Assembly: GCA_021816455.1 (NCBI GenBank)
Contig: JAKAXU010000021.1
Coordinates: forward strand, 1 to 51,207
Reading direction: 5' to 3'
DNA from: Acidobacteriota bacterium
GTDB lineage: Bacteria > Acidobacteriota > Terriglobia > Terriglobales > Acidobacteriaceae
Length of the DNA: 51,207 nucleotides
The notes under the pieces are model-generated. The model ran no database searches. It saw only the letters and a program-made list of their open reading frames with translations, and was not told the origin of the DNA. Positions 25,155 to 34,529 of the stretch are shown here, one piece after another; within the stretch, counting starts at the first letter, position 1, and each line of letters begins with the position of its first letter. Made by a program: the position numbers and the translations under genes.

Positions 25155-26774
25155 ATGACGCAGCGAAAGCATTCCCTTCCCAGATGTATGCCCGTTCTGC
25201 TCCTGGTATTGGCCACGATGGTTGGTAGCATCGGCGCAGCCGCGCAAAGCGATTCCCCTGCTCAGAGCACTGACTCGCCGCTTGGAGCGACGATTCGCGC
25301 AATTCTGGCCACCCCGGAACTGGCCCAGTCGCATGTCGGCATTCGCATAACGACGCTGGATGGCACTGTGATCTATGCCCTGCATGACAAGGAGCGATTC
25401 ACTCCTGCGTCCAACACCAAGCTGCTGACGACTGCCACCGCATCAGCACTGCTGCCGATCGATCATCTGACCTGGACGACGCGCCTGGTGACGGATGGGA
25501 ACATCGATGCCAATGGAACACTGCACGGCGATCTGATTCTGCTGGGAGCTGGCGATCCGACGATGAGCGCGCGACCTTATCCTTACAGCAGTAAACATGA
25601 CACGGCCTCCGATCCGGAACCGCAGCATGATCCGCTGGAGGCGCTGGCCGCGATGGCCGACACATTGAAGTCGCAGGGTATTCGCGCGATTGACGGCGAT
25701 GTGGTGGGCGACGACACGCTGTTTACCTGGGAGCCGTATGGCGTGGGCTGGGGGTGGGATGATCTGGTGTGGAGCTACGGCGCGCCGGTCTCCGCGCTGA
25801 CGCTGGACGATAATGTAGTCCGGCTCCAGGTGCACGCCAACAGCGACGGATCCACGAGCGCGGCGTGGATGCCGAAGACGCCCTTCTACACCGTGCAAAA
25901 TTCGGCGCGGGTGGCCGCAGACGCAGACGCGGCCGAGCCGGGACTCGATCGTATGCCAGGATCGCGCATCGTGCGTCTGTGGGGAACGATCCCGCCGCAG
26001 GGGTACGCTGCTCCTATGGCGATCGAGGATCCTGCGGAGTTTGCAGCACAGTCGCTGAAAATGCTGCTGACCGAGCGCGGAATTGCGCTGGCGGGAACAG
26101 CGCGAGCGCGGCATCGCCCGAATACGGTGACCAGCGACTACACCCTGGAGCAGGCCGAACCGGTGCAGCTTCATCCGGTGCGAATCAGCACCTTTGCCGC
26201 GCCGGTGATGGGCCGCCGCGTGCTGGCCGAGCATGTTTCTCCGGCGGTAGCAGAAGACATCGTGGTAACCAACAAGGTGAGCCAGAATCTGCACGCTGAG
26301 TTGCTGCTGCGCATGCTGGGCAGTCTGCTGGGTAGCGATGGAAGTTATGCGCAGGGAGTGCGCGTGGTGCGCCAGTTTCTGCTGAATGCAGGCGTTCCCG
26401 CGCAGGATTTCTTCTTTCACGATGGGTCGGGAATGAGCATGAGTGACGAGATTACGCCGCGAGCTTACACGACGCTGCTGGCTTTTGCGGCACATCAGCC
26501 ATGGGGCGCCGAGTGGCGCGCTAGCCTGCCTGAGGGCGGTGTGGATGGTTCCCTCGACGAACGGTATAAGGGCACGGCGCTCGATGGGAAGATATTTGCC
26601 AAAACCGGTTCTCTCAGCGAGGTGAACACGCTGAGCGGCTATCTAAAGGCAGTAAGCGGACGAACGATTATCTTTTCGATCCTGGTAAATGGGCATCTGC
26701 CGGGGGAGACGCACTCACACGCAACTACGGCTGCGATGGACAAAATCTGCCTGGCGGTTGCCGCGGCTGAGTGA
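25155..26774 (+). CDS. dacB: D-alanyl-D-alanine carboxypeptidase/endopeptidase (PBP4, DacB)
   Basis: This 539-residue exported penicillin-binding protein has a Sec signal (about 12-30). The three penicillin-binding motifs are visible: SNTK (86-89, nucleophile S86), SQN (376-378) and KTG (483-485). The spacing of roughly 290 residues between the first two matches class C PBP4 proteins, which carry an extra domain there. It trims peptidoglycan stem peptides and cross-links in the periplasm. Confidence 0.95.
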   Translation: MTQRKHSLPRCMPVLLLVLATMVGSIGAAAQSDSPAQSTDSPLGATIRAILATPELAQSHVGIRITTLDGTVIYALHDKERFTPASNTKLLTTATASALLPIDHLTWTTRLVTDGNIDANGTLHGDLILLGAGDPTMSARPYPYSSKHDTASDPEPQHDPLEALAAMADTLKSQGIRAIDGDVVGDDTLFTWEPYGVGWGWDDLVWSYGAPVSALTLDDNVVRLQVHANSDGSTSAAWMPKTPFYTVQNSARVAADADAAEPGLDRMPGSRIVRLWGTIPPQGYAAPMAIEDPAEFAAQSLKMLLTERGIALAGTARARHRPNTVTSDYTLEQAEPVQLHPVRISTFAAPVMGRRVLAEHVSPAVAEDIVVTNKVSQNLHAELLLRMLGSLLGSDGSYAQGVRVVRQFLLNAGVPAQDFFFHDGSGMSMSDEITPRAYTTLLAFAAHQPWGAEWRASLPEGGVDGSLDERYKGTALDGKIFAKTGSLSEVNTLSGYLKAVSGRTIIFSILVNGHLPGETHSHATTAAMDKICLAVAAAE

Positions 26775-26806
26775 GTTCCAACGCACGTTAGAATTAGAGA
26801 GTGAAG

Positions 26807-27175
26807 ATGGCGCGAAACAGCAGAAGCAGCCGCTGGTTACCGGTAACTTGCCTGCTGGTCGGTTCGGGGCTGATGCTGGCAGGTTGCAAGCCGTTGCCAC
26901 CCTCCAAACCAGCCTCTGAGTTTACGCCACAGGAAGCGCGTGGCGCAGCGGTCTTTCAGGCCAAGTGTGCGCGCTGCCATTATCCAACGACGACACGGGG
27001 AAAACACGGGCCTGGGTTACAGGCGCTGACGAAGCTGCAAGCGATGCCCTCAGGCGCGCCGCCAACGGATGCCAGGATCACCCAAACCATTCTCTACGGA
27101 CATGAAATGATGCAACCGGTGCCGATCGATGATGCCCAGTTACACGATCTGCTGGTATATTTGCACACCTTGTGA
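26807..27175 (+). CDS. Lipoprotein c-type cytochrome
   Basis: This 122-residue protein has a lipobox LAGC (C27) and one heme c site, CARCH (54-58). The likely distal ligand is a Met in HEMMQPV (about 101-102). It is a periplasmic electron carrier anchored to a membrane, similar to class I cytochromes c. ATG 26807 gives a normal signal; GTG 26801 is also in frame. The small membrane protein gene starts 10 bp after its stop, with AAGGAG overlapping its end. Confidence 0.87.
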   Translation: MARNSRSSRWLPVTCLLVGSGLMLAGCKPLPPSKPASEFTPQEARGAAVFQAKCARCHYPTTTRGKHGPGLQALTKLQAMPSGAPPTDARITQTILYGHEMMQPVPIDDAQLHDLLVYLHTL

Positions 27176-27185
27176 AGGAGACGCA

Positions 27186-27584
27186 GTGAAGAGCAAGCCA
27201 CAACAGCCGGATGAACTGGGAATGAGGGTTCCGATCGATCCCGTGCAAGGCAATCCGCTGCTGCGGCTGCCGGGGCTGATCTTCATCGGGCTTTATATGC
27301 TGGGGCTTGCGGCTCTGATCACCGTGCGAGTGGTGGCGCACAACGCGCATCCGCTCTATCTTGTGCTGGCCGCTCTCTTTGTCATCGCTGGGTTCGGACT
27401 GGTGCGCCTGTTCCGCTGGGCATGGGCGCTGACGCTTGCGGCCGTTTTTCTGCCCATGAGCTATTGCCTCTGGCTGATCCTGCATCACGGCATACCATTT
27501 GAGGTCGGCTTTGTACAGATCATCCTCAACCTGCTCCTGTTTCTCTATCTGGTGCGCGTGGAAGTACGTGCGGCGCTGCGCTGA
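27186..27584 (+). CDS. Small integral membrane protein linked to the cytochrome
   Basis: This 132-residue protein has about four hydrophobic helices (about 29-50, 56-74, 76-98, 105-125) and a charged N-terminus. AAGGAG at 27174-27179 sets the GTG start at 27186, with a gap of only 10 bp after the cytochrome gene, so the two are very likely co-translated. The function is unknown; it might hold the cytochrome or belong to a small respiratory module, which is inference from position. Confidence 0.68.
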   Translation: MKSKPQQPDELGMRVPIDPVQGNPLLRLPGLIFIGLYMLGLAALITVRVVAHNAHPLYLVLAALFVIAGFGLVRLFRWAWALTLAAVFLPMSYCLWLILHHGIPFEVGFVQIILNLLLFLYLVRVEVRAALR

Positions 27585-27694
27585 GCGTAGCGGTCGATCT
27601 CTGGCCTTTCAGCAGCTATCCATAAGCCCGGCTCTGCGATTGGGCTTCGATTCGGCGAAAATTTGCCGTGCAATCCGGGTGAACGCGAGTTGCA

Positions 27695-30250
27695 TCAGTA
27701 TGTGTGGCTGAGAACATCTGGCGTGGGAAAGATAGAGGAGGTGCGGCGGATGTTGCCGGCCGAACCGATGCCGGAGAGCGTGAAGCCCCAAAGCAGCTCA
27801 GACTCGTCTCGGAGCGACCCCAGGGCGAAACGACGATAACCAACGTTCAGACCGCAGCAGTTCCAGTTGTAGATGGCCTGTAAACCACCGTACTGCAACT
27901 GGCTTTCCGCGAAATCATAGCTGGTGTTGAAGCCTAAGCTGAAGCCTGCATCCGAAGGTTTTCCGTAGTAGATAAACGGCGTGAACTCATGGCTTTGCAC
28001 AACGGAGGCGGATGCGCCGGACTCATCGACGGCATTCAACAGCGCCTGACCAGCCCCTACAGTCACCCTGCTGAAGCTGTAGCCTGCGTACAGATTGTTG
28101 GCCCCGAAACGGCCCGCTTTGGTGTCGTAGTCCATATCCCACTCGATCCGCATGTTCGGAATCACTTCAAAGCGTATTCGCGAGAGGATTGGAGCGATGT
28201 TTCGCGCGTTGGTGAGGAATGCGACACCGGTAAGGTCCAGGGTCGTATCGAAGACGTTGCGACGATTCGTGATGAGCGCGCCGCCGAAGGTGGGGTTGAA
28301 GAAAAACTTCTGTGCAATCCACCAGCTTGCCCATTCACGCTGCTGCTTTGGGCAGGGCGTGAGCAGGTTGGTGCAGGTAGACGGCTGCGTAGAGCGGAAA
28401 TAAAAGCGCTGGGTGAGAGCGAACCCGGCCTCATTGGTATCTACTGCGATATCCGTTGTATCGAACAGCAGCGTATCCGGTTCCGAGTGGATGCCTGCGA
28501 CGTAGCGATAGAAAAGCTGCGGTTCAATCACATGGCGCATTTCGCGATGAAAATACGGCAGCATGAAATCACGACCAATTGCGGGCGGACGCACATCCAG
28601 CGCGAACTCGGCGTCGGTGCGCGTGAGTGGATCGTGACTGACATAGGGAACGCCGCCGAAGTGTGTACCGCTGAGATCGGGAATCTGGCTGCCGGAATAC
28701 TGCGTGAGACGGATAGCCGCTTCAGGGAAAAAACTCCATTGCCCCAGATGCACAGGCATGGCAAGGTAGGGATAAATGTCCAAGCGTCCTACGTTGTTCG
28801 AGTGGAAGTTCGGTTCTGTGCGGCTGTTATCAGAGACCGAAGAGCCAAGCCCCCAGTAGAACGGTGTGTTACCAATTGGCTGATCGAGTGCGTCCCAACG
28901 CACATTGGGCAGAGCCAGGAATTTGACCTCCGGCACGCTGAGCACGGGAGCGCCGCTGGCGTTCCCTGAAGCTCCGAAGCTCTCAAAGCGATCCAGCCCC
29001 GCGGTCAGCACGCGGCCGTGATGGTCCTGTGTGAGCGCAACATCACTTGAGACTTCCGAACTGGTTGCCTGCGCAAGATTTTCATCGAAGGCGAGACGGA
29101 AGATATAGCTCGAAAGATATTCCGCGTTCCCGCCAAAACGTGTGTGGTCGGTGAAGTCGCGCCGCCCCCAGGCGAGAATGTCCATTCCGCCCTGGGTGAC
29201 CTGCGTGGGCACGGTATTGCCTGGTAGCAACTCCGAGATCCCGCGATCAAACAACGCATCCCAGCGTACATTGAACGCATCCAGACCATGCCCCTTGTAG
29301 CGGAAGTCTCCGTTCGGCGCCCAGCCACGATTGCTCCAGTACTCGAGTCCCACCGTTGCGTCGGTACTGCGATTGATCGCCCAGTAATACTCATCTCCCA
29401 GAACAATTCCCTTCACGCTGGAGTCGGCGAAGATGGGAAGCAGGAGACCGGAACTCCGGCCTGAGACCTGCGTGGAATGCTTGAGCACAGGAATATAGAA
29501 CAAAGGCAGGTGGAAGTACTCGAAGATGCTGTTGCGCATCGTCGCTGTCTGATCCTGAATCTCGATCGAGCGCGACAGAAAATGCCAGTCCGGTTTCGGC
29601 AAACGGCAGGAGGTCATCGAGCCATCGACGATCCGGAAGCTGTTCTCACCGGTCTGTAGGAGGACTCGGCCGGTAAAAACAAAAGGATCCGGAGTCGTGT
29701 AGATGCGGGATTGGCCAAGGCGCCGGACTCCGAAACTGCCCACAACCTGGAAGAATCTTGCGGTATGTGCGTCGGGGTGAATCTCACCGTGGTCCGCCGT
29801 CAAAGAAACATCCTGCGGGCCACCATCCAGTTGCACGTGCCCAACGACAAAGATGGTGTCTTTGTCCTGCTGATAGGTCACCTTATCCGCTCTCAGAACG
29901 TAGCCCTGCAACGCAATCACAACCCCGCCTCGAAGCGTCCAGGTGTCTCCTTCACGCGTCTGTTCGCGTGCCTGCCAGCGGATGGTATCCGATTTTTGAG
30001 CTGCGGGAACGGGCCGGGCCGAGGGCAGAAGCTGGAGGCTGGGATCGTCGGGCAGAGCAGAAGCAGAGGGGGTAGAGCCTACATCGTTCGGCGTTGCATT
30101 CGAGTTGATGGTGGTGACAAGACGAGCAGGTAACGCGTTGGTTACTAGCTGAGCGCGAATCTGCGCATGACACAGCGCAAACAGCGTGATACACCAAAAA
30201 TAGTGAGGTCGCGTCACCGGATTCCTGCTCAGGATAGCAAAGCATCGCAT
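27695..30250 (-). CDS. lptD: LPS-assembly outer-membrane protein LptD
   Basis: This protein of about 851 residues has a signal-like N-terminus. It then has an LptA-like beta-jellyroll (about 85-190; WTLRGGVVIALQGYVLRADKVTYQQD) that receives lipopolysaccharide, and a large 26-strand-type barrel domain with SRSSGLLLPIFADSSVKG and many aromatic strands. It places LPS in the outer leaflet. ATG 30250 is chosen; the frame is open to 30463, but that would overlap the divergent RDD gene. The start is uncertain because GGAGAG directly abuts the ATG. Confidence 0.88.
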   Translation of the reverse strand: MRCFAILSRNPVTRPHYFWCITLFALCHAQIRAQLVTNALPARLVTTINSNATPNDVGSTPSASALPDDPSLQLLPSARPVPAAQKSDTIRWQAREQTREGDTWTLRGGVVIALQGYVLRADKVTYQQDKDTIFVVGHVQLDGGPQDVSLTADHGEIHPDAHTARFFQVVGSFGVRRLGQSRIYTTPDPFVFTGRVLLQTGENSFRIVDGSMTSCRLPKPDWHFLSRSIEIQDQTATMRNSIFEYFHLPLFYIPVLKHSTQVSGRSSGLLLPIFADSSVKGIVLGDEYYWAINRSTDATVGLEYWSNRGWAPNGDFRYKGHGLDAFNVRWDALFDRGISELLPGNTVPTQVTQGGMDILAWGRRDFTDHTRFGGNAEYLSSYIFRLAFDENLAQATSSEVSSDVALTQDHHGRVLTAGLDRFESFGASGNASGAPVLSVPEVKFLALPNVRWDALDQPIGNTPFYWGLGSSVSDNSRTEPNFHSNNVGRLDIYPYLAMPVHLGQWSFFPEAAIRLTQYSGSQIPDLSGTHFGGVPYVSHDPLTRTDAEFALDVRPPAIGRDFMLPYFHREMRHVIEPQLFYRYVAGIHSEPDTLLFDTTDIAVDTNEAGFALTQRFYFRSTQPSTCTNLLTPCPKQQREWASWWIAQKFFFNPTFGGALITNRRNVFDTTLDLTGVAFLTNARNIAPILSRIRFEVIPNMRIEWDMDYDTKAGRFGANNLYAGYSFSRVTVGAGQALLNAVDESGASASVVQSHEFTPFIYYGKPSDAGFSLGFNTSYDFAESQLQYGGLQAIYNWNCCGLNVGYRRFALGSLRDESELLWGFTLSGIGSAGNIRRTSSIFPTPDVLSHTY

Positions 30251-30319
30251 CTCTCCGGTAAGACGGTAGACGGACGATAAGGGCGCCACTGAGAACCGGC
30301 GCGGGAAAGGGAAAGATTC

Positions 30320-31813
30320 TTGAACAAGACGACTGGCTTCAACCGGGACTCGACTGCACCCGACCTCTTCGCCGAGGATGCGGCTGCTCATGGCGGCCCC
30401 ACCTGGAAAGAGGAAGTCAATCGTCGTCTGGCAGCACACCGGAATCGGCAGGGCGCAACGCAACCGTCAGCACCGATGGCAGTTCCCGCGCAACCGCAAC
30501 AGAACTCTCTCCGCGCAGCGCAGGCTGCGGCTCGGGTTGCAGCACGCTATGCCTCTGCGCCGGCCTACCGGGATCTGTTTCTCGACGATGCCGAGGCCGT
30601 GGTGCGCGCGGCAGGCGCTGCCGTGGAAGCAGCGCGCGATGCCCAGGCAGCAGCACAGGCAGTACTTGACGGTTTGCAGGCGAATTTGCCGTTGGCATCC
30701 GATTCCCTGTCTCAGTCGGCGAACCGGTGGAACGATGAGCCCTTCGCCGAGATGACTCCGCAGGTGATTTCGCAGAGTTCTGCAATGCCCCGATGGCACG
30801 ATACGATTCCTGCCTCTGCGATGGAAGCGCACGATGTTTGGGATGAGATGCGAGTGTATCCGGCTTCTGAGCGCGATCTTCATCGCACAGAAAAATTCGA
30901 TGAATTTCCGACGGGAGATTCCGTTGCGAACGCGACCGTCGAACCCGTGCTTGCTTCCGCAGCGAATCTGATTGAGTTTCCACGGGAACTGGTGGCCGCG
31001 CGCAAAGCGCGCCCGCGTCTGGCCGAAGGCCCGTTCGCTCAACAGGCAACCAGTCCGCAACTGAATATCTTTGAAGTCGATCCGGAGCTGTTATCGGCGC
31101 AGGAAACTCCGATGGCTCCGCCGCAATGGACAACCATGGACTGGGAAAGCAGCATCCACCCATCCAGGATGCCGGATTTCGAGCAGGAAACGGGTGGAGA
31201 CGAAACTGCGGCACTGATCGATTCCGAAGATGTACTCCGCAGGTTGCCAGGGATTCAGACGGAGGCGGTTGCGATCATGGAGTCGCCAACTGCACTGGAG
31301 AGCCGCGCTGAGAAACTGCCGGCACCTTTGCCCTTGGAAGCCAGTCCCTCACCCTCGTTGCCCGCATTGGAAGTCGGTGAAGTCGAGACGGAATCGGCTG
31401 AACTCTATGTTGCAGGAAAGTCGCATCGGGCGCTGGCCGGAATCGTAGACTTCGGAATCGTCACTCTGGCTTACCTGGGAGCAGCAGTCGTGGTGCTTGC
31501 ATCCACCGATCAACCCCCTTCGGGCATTGTGGCGCTTGAAGCATCGCTCCTCGGCATGATCGTATTCGCGCTGGTTTATCTCGCCCTTTTCTTTGCCTTT
31601 TCGGATCAGGGAACGCCGGGCATGCGCTACGCCAGGATTGCGCTCTGCACCTTTGACGACAATAACCCGACCGTGAAGCAGGCACTGATGCGGATTCCGG
31701 CGATGCTCCTGTCGGCATTCCCGCTCGGACTGGGATTCCTGTGGGCTTTTCTCGATCGCGACGGTCTGGGATGGCACGACCGACTTTCACAAACCTACCA
31801 GCGCAAATACTGA
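30320..31813 (+). CDS. RDD-family membrane protein with long disordered N-terminus
   Basis: This 497-residue protein has about 360 residues of Ala/Pro/Glu-rich disordered sequence, then an RDD domain (about 368-497). The domain opens with RALAGIVDFGIV and has three transmembrane helices and a DRLSQTYQRKY end. RDD proteins are associated with ion or small-molecule transport, but the role here is unknown. A TTG start at 30320 gives an N-terminus with WKEEVNRRLAAHRNRQG, a motif I associate with acidobacterial members. It diverges from lptD across 69 bp. Confidence 0.75.
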   Translation: MNKTTGFNRDSTAPDLFAEDAAAHGGPTWKEEVNRRLAAHRNRQGATQPSAPMAVPAQPQQNSLRAAQAAARVAARYASAPAYRDLFLDDAEAVVRAAGAAVEAARDAQAAAQAVLDGLQANLPLASDSLSQSANRWNDEPFAEMTPQVISQSSAMPRWHDTIPASAMEAHDVWDEMRVYPASERDLHRTEKFDEFPTGDSVANATVEPVLASAANLIEFPRELVAARKARPRLAEGPFAQQATSPQLNIFEVDPELLSAQETPMAPPQWTTMDWESSIHPSRMPDFEQETGGDETAALIDSEDVLRRLPGIQTEAVAIMESPTALESRAEKLPAPLPLEASPSPSLPALEVGEVETESAELYVAGKSHRALAGIVDFGIVTLAYLGAAVVVLASTDQPPSGIVALEASLLGMIVFALVYLALFFAFSDQGTPGMRYARIALCTFDDNNPTVKQALMRIPAMLLSAFPLGLGFLWAFLDRDGLGWHDRLSQTYQRKY

Positions 31814-31904
31814 GTGTCTCACCCTCACGCAACCACCACAAACGATCGGCGCAACTCTGCTCTCTCGCTCCGTCCCGCACACTGCTGCTCCTTGCCGCTG
31901 CGGA

Positions 31905-32834
31905 TTACCACTCCTGTTGTGCGCGCAAGGCTGCCACGCCCGCTCCAAGGATGCTAATCGCATCCTCGGCAGGCAAAACTTCCAGCGAATAGCTTTGCAA
32001 TAGACTCATCCGCACCATCGCATCCAGATGCTCGCGTAGAAGTTTGATATCCAGGAAGCGAATATTCAGGCCGGTGAAGTAGAAGCGTCCCGGTCCACCC
32101 AGGTGAATCGCGGTTGCGCAGCCTGCAGCGAGTGCGCGATGCCAAAGATCGACGAACTCACTACAGCGCGCATCTCCGGACTTCCCGTTCGCGAATACAT
32201 CTTCCGGCTCCATATCCATAAATCGGAGTCGCATCGCGCGGTTGCCCATGATGCCTTCGATGTGGCCGACGCCGCCACAGCCACAGAATCGCTCCCTGGG
32301 ATCGAGCGTAACCACTGTGTGCCCGCCTTCCCAAACGCCGTCCGCAATGGGCCAGCGCCCGTAGCCAATGCCATTGCCAAGCGTCCAGACGCGGATGAGC
32401 CGATCCAGATGACCCCCGCGGGAGGCCAGACCAGCCGCCACCGCATCGGCGTCATTCAAGATGTGTACGGGAGCATGGACCCCTTGCTCGCGCAGCACTG
32501 CGGAAAGTGCTTCGCCAAATCGCAGCCCCTTGATCTGTGCAAGGTTCGGTGCGTCCTGGACAACACCATTGCGCACCACGCCTGGCACGGCGACGCCGAT
32601 CGCAGTCACCGAACCTGTCGCTCCCCGATCCGGCGTTTCAGAGATCAGGCGCTTGATCAGTTGCGCCAGCAATTCGTACATCTCGCTGGTCGGCATACCG
32701 ATCAACGCTTCCGTTTCCGACGGATCCGCAGGAAATCGCAGATGCTCTCCGACCACCACCATCTGTTCGTTTTCTTCTTGCAGGCGTCCGGCGACGATGT
32801 GCTCTGTAATCACCACGCCAATTGCTGCGGCCAT
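31905..32834 (-). CDS. ROK-family protein (sugar-kinase-like), possibly regulatory
   Basis: This 309-residue ROK protein has no N-terminal helix-turn-helix. The zinc site is H171 in EGGHTVV plus C184 and C186 in FCGCGGVGHIEG, where the third usual Cys is His. The catalytic Asp is D128 in LNDADAV. The N-terminal phosphate loop (DxGxT in active ROK kinases) is not visible; the protein begins AAAIGVVITEH instead. Kinase activity is therefore uncertain. ATG 32834 has GGAGGG upstream. It follows sthA by 76 bp in the same direction. Confidence 0.78.
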   Translation of the reverse strand: MAAAIGVVITEHIVAGRLQEENEQMVVVGEHLRFPADPSETEALIGMPTSEMYELLAQLIKRLISETPDRGATGSVTAIGVAVPGVVRNGVVQDAPNLAQIKGLRFGEALSAVLREQGVHAPVHILNDADAVAAGLASRGGHLDRLIRVWTLGNGIGYGRWPIADGVWEGGHTVVTLDPRERFCGCGGVGHIEGIMGNRAMRLRFMDMEPEDVFANGKSGDARCSEFVDLWHRALAAGCATAIHLGGPGRFYFTGLNIRFLDIKLLREHLDAMVRMSLLQSYSLEVLPAEDAISILGAGVAALRAQQEW

Positions 32835-32910
32835 CGCATCCCTCCAAAACACCCGATTCTATGCTTCTGCGGCCGACGCTGCAAGGTCGGGCCTGAGCCC
32901 TTCCCGATAC

Positions 32911-34317
32911 TCAATCGTTCTGGTAGCGATGCAGTCGGCCAATGCCATTGAAGGCTGCCACTTTGTAACATTCGGCAAGCGTCGGATAGTTGAAGACGGT
33001 CTCAATGAAGTAGTCCACTATGCCTCCCAGCGTCATCACCGCCTGACCGATGTGGATCAGTTCGCTGGCACCCTCGCCGATAATATGTACCCCCAGCACC
33101 TTGCGCGTGTCGCGATGAAAGATGAGCTTGAGCCGACCCGTGGTGTCGCCGCGAATCTGACCGCGCGCAACTTCGCGATAGTAGGCCATGCCCACCTCAT
33201 AGGGCACATCTTCCTCGGTCAGCTGCTCCTCCGTCTTACCGATGAAGCTGATCTCCGGGATGGTGTAGATGCCGTATGGATAAAAGCTCGGGTTGGAGAT
33301 TGTGTTCATGTCGTTGAAGGCCCGCGCAACTGCGATGCGCCCCTGCTCCATGGAAACCGAGGCTAGAGACGGAAAACCGATCACATCACCGACGGCGTAA
33401 ATGGATGGCACATTGGTGCGGAAGTGTTCGTCCACAGGAATCCGTCCGCGCGCATCGGCCTGGATTCCGGCAGCGTCAAGATTCAAATCCTCGACGTTTC
33501 CCTGCCTGCCCACAGCATAGAGCAGCGCGTCGCCGGAGACCTTCTTCTGACTCTTCAGATTCGCCACCACCGTGCCGTCCGGCAGTTCTTCGACGCTTTC
33601 CAGTTCTTCGCCCAGGCGCATCGTGACGCGGCTGTCGCGCAGGTGATAGCTAAGTGTCTCGATGATCTCCTGATCGGCAAACTCAAGCAGGCGATTACGT
33701 TTTTCAATCACTGTTACGCGGACTCCGAGAATCGCAAACATGCACGCATACTCCACCCCGATCACCCCACCGCCCACGACGATCAACGTTCGAGGCAGTT
33801 TCGGCAGATTCATAATCGAGTCGCTGTTGACGATCGTCTTCTCGTTGATCGGCACGCGATCCGACGAGGCAGGTTTTGTGCCAACGGCCAGAATGATACG
33901 GTCGGACTGAAGCGTCGATTCCGTCTCCAGGCCGGTGACACGGATGGTCTGCGAATCAATGAAGCTGGCAATTCCGTGAAGCACCTCGATACCGTTTCGC
34001 GAAAGCTGCGCTTCCGTCACGTCAATCTCAGTCTTGATGACTCCCTGCACACGAAATGCAAGGTCATCCATGGTGATCTTTTCCTTGACGCGGTAATTCA
34101 TTCCATAAACGGCGCGATAGTTATAACCGGAAAGATGCAACACCGCCTCGCGCATCGTCTTCGATGGAATGGTGCCCGTGTTGACACATACGCCACCCAC
34201 CACAGAACGCGACTCCACCACCGCGACCCGCTTTTTGAGTTTGGAAGCGGCAACCGCCGCACGCTGGCCGGAAGGGCCGGAACCAACCACAATAAGGTCA
34301 TATTTGACGGCGCTCAT
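32911..34317 (-). CDS. sthA: Soluble pyridine nucleotide transhydrogenase (SthA)
   Basis: This 468-residue flavoprotein of the disulfide reductase family transfers hydride between NADPH and NAD. FAD binding is in VVGSGPSGQRAAVAASK, and NAD(P) binding is in IVVGGGVIGVEYA. The redox-disulfide site reads GGVCVNTGTIPSK with only one cysteine, which is the mark of SthA. The C-terminal dimer domain ends near IHIGQAVM. The length is normal. It may be co-transcribed with the ROK gene downstream. Confidence 0.95.
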   Translation of the reverse strand: MSAVKYDLIVVGSGPSGQRAAVAASKLKKRVAVVESRSVVGGVCVNTGTIPSKTMREAVLHLSGYNYRAVYGMNYRVKEKITMDDLAFRVQGVIKTEIDVTEAQLSRNGIEVLHGIASFIDSQTIRVTGLETESTLQSDRIILAVGTKPASSDRVPINEKTIVNSDSIMNLPKLPRTLIVVGGGVIGVEYACMFAILGVRVTVIEKRNRLLEFADQEIIETLSYHLRDSRVTMRLGEELESVEELPDGTVVANLKSQKKVSGDALLYAVGRQGNVEDLNLDAAGIQADARGRIPVDEHFRTNVPSIYAVGDVIGFPSLASVSMEQGRIAVARAFNDMNTISNPSFYPYGIYTIPEISFIGKTEEQLTEEDVPYEVGMAYYREVARGQIRGDTTGRLKLIFHRDTRKVLGVHIIGEGASELIHIGQAVMTLGGIVDYFIETVFNYPTLAECYKVAAFNGIGRLHRYQND

Positions 34318-34450
34318 GCCGAAATCTCCACAAGGATAGGATATGGGATTGTTGCAAACCTCTCCTCAACCGGAGGCTAACACACTGACGAACGGAAACA
34401 AGCAAACGGAAGCAGAAGGGATCGAGACGAATGCGTAATCCGGGACGCAA

Positions 34451-34486
34451 CCGAACAAAAGGCCGCCGGGGTGAAACCCCGACGGC
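34451..34486 (-). terminator. Terminator of the chemoreceptor gene
   Basis: An 11-bp stem (34462-34472 with 34476-34486, one mismatch) with a GAA loop is followed on the minus strand by CCTTTTGTTC. It lies 44 bp beyond the chemoreceptor stop and is oriented to end that transcript. Confidence 0.7.
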
Positions 34487-34529
34487 AGTTGAGATGGCCG
34501 GAATCCCTTCTGGTCAATCAGAGTGCCCG

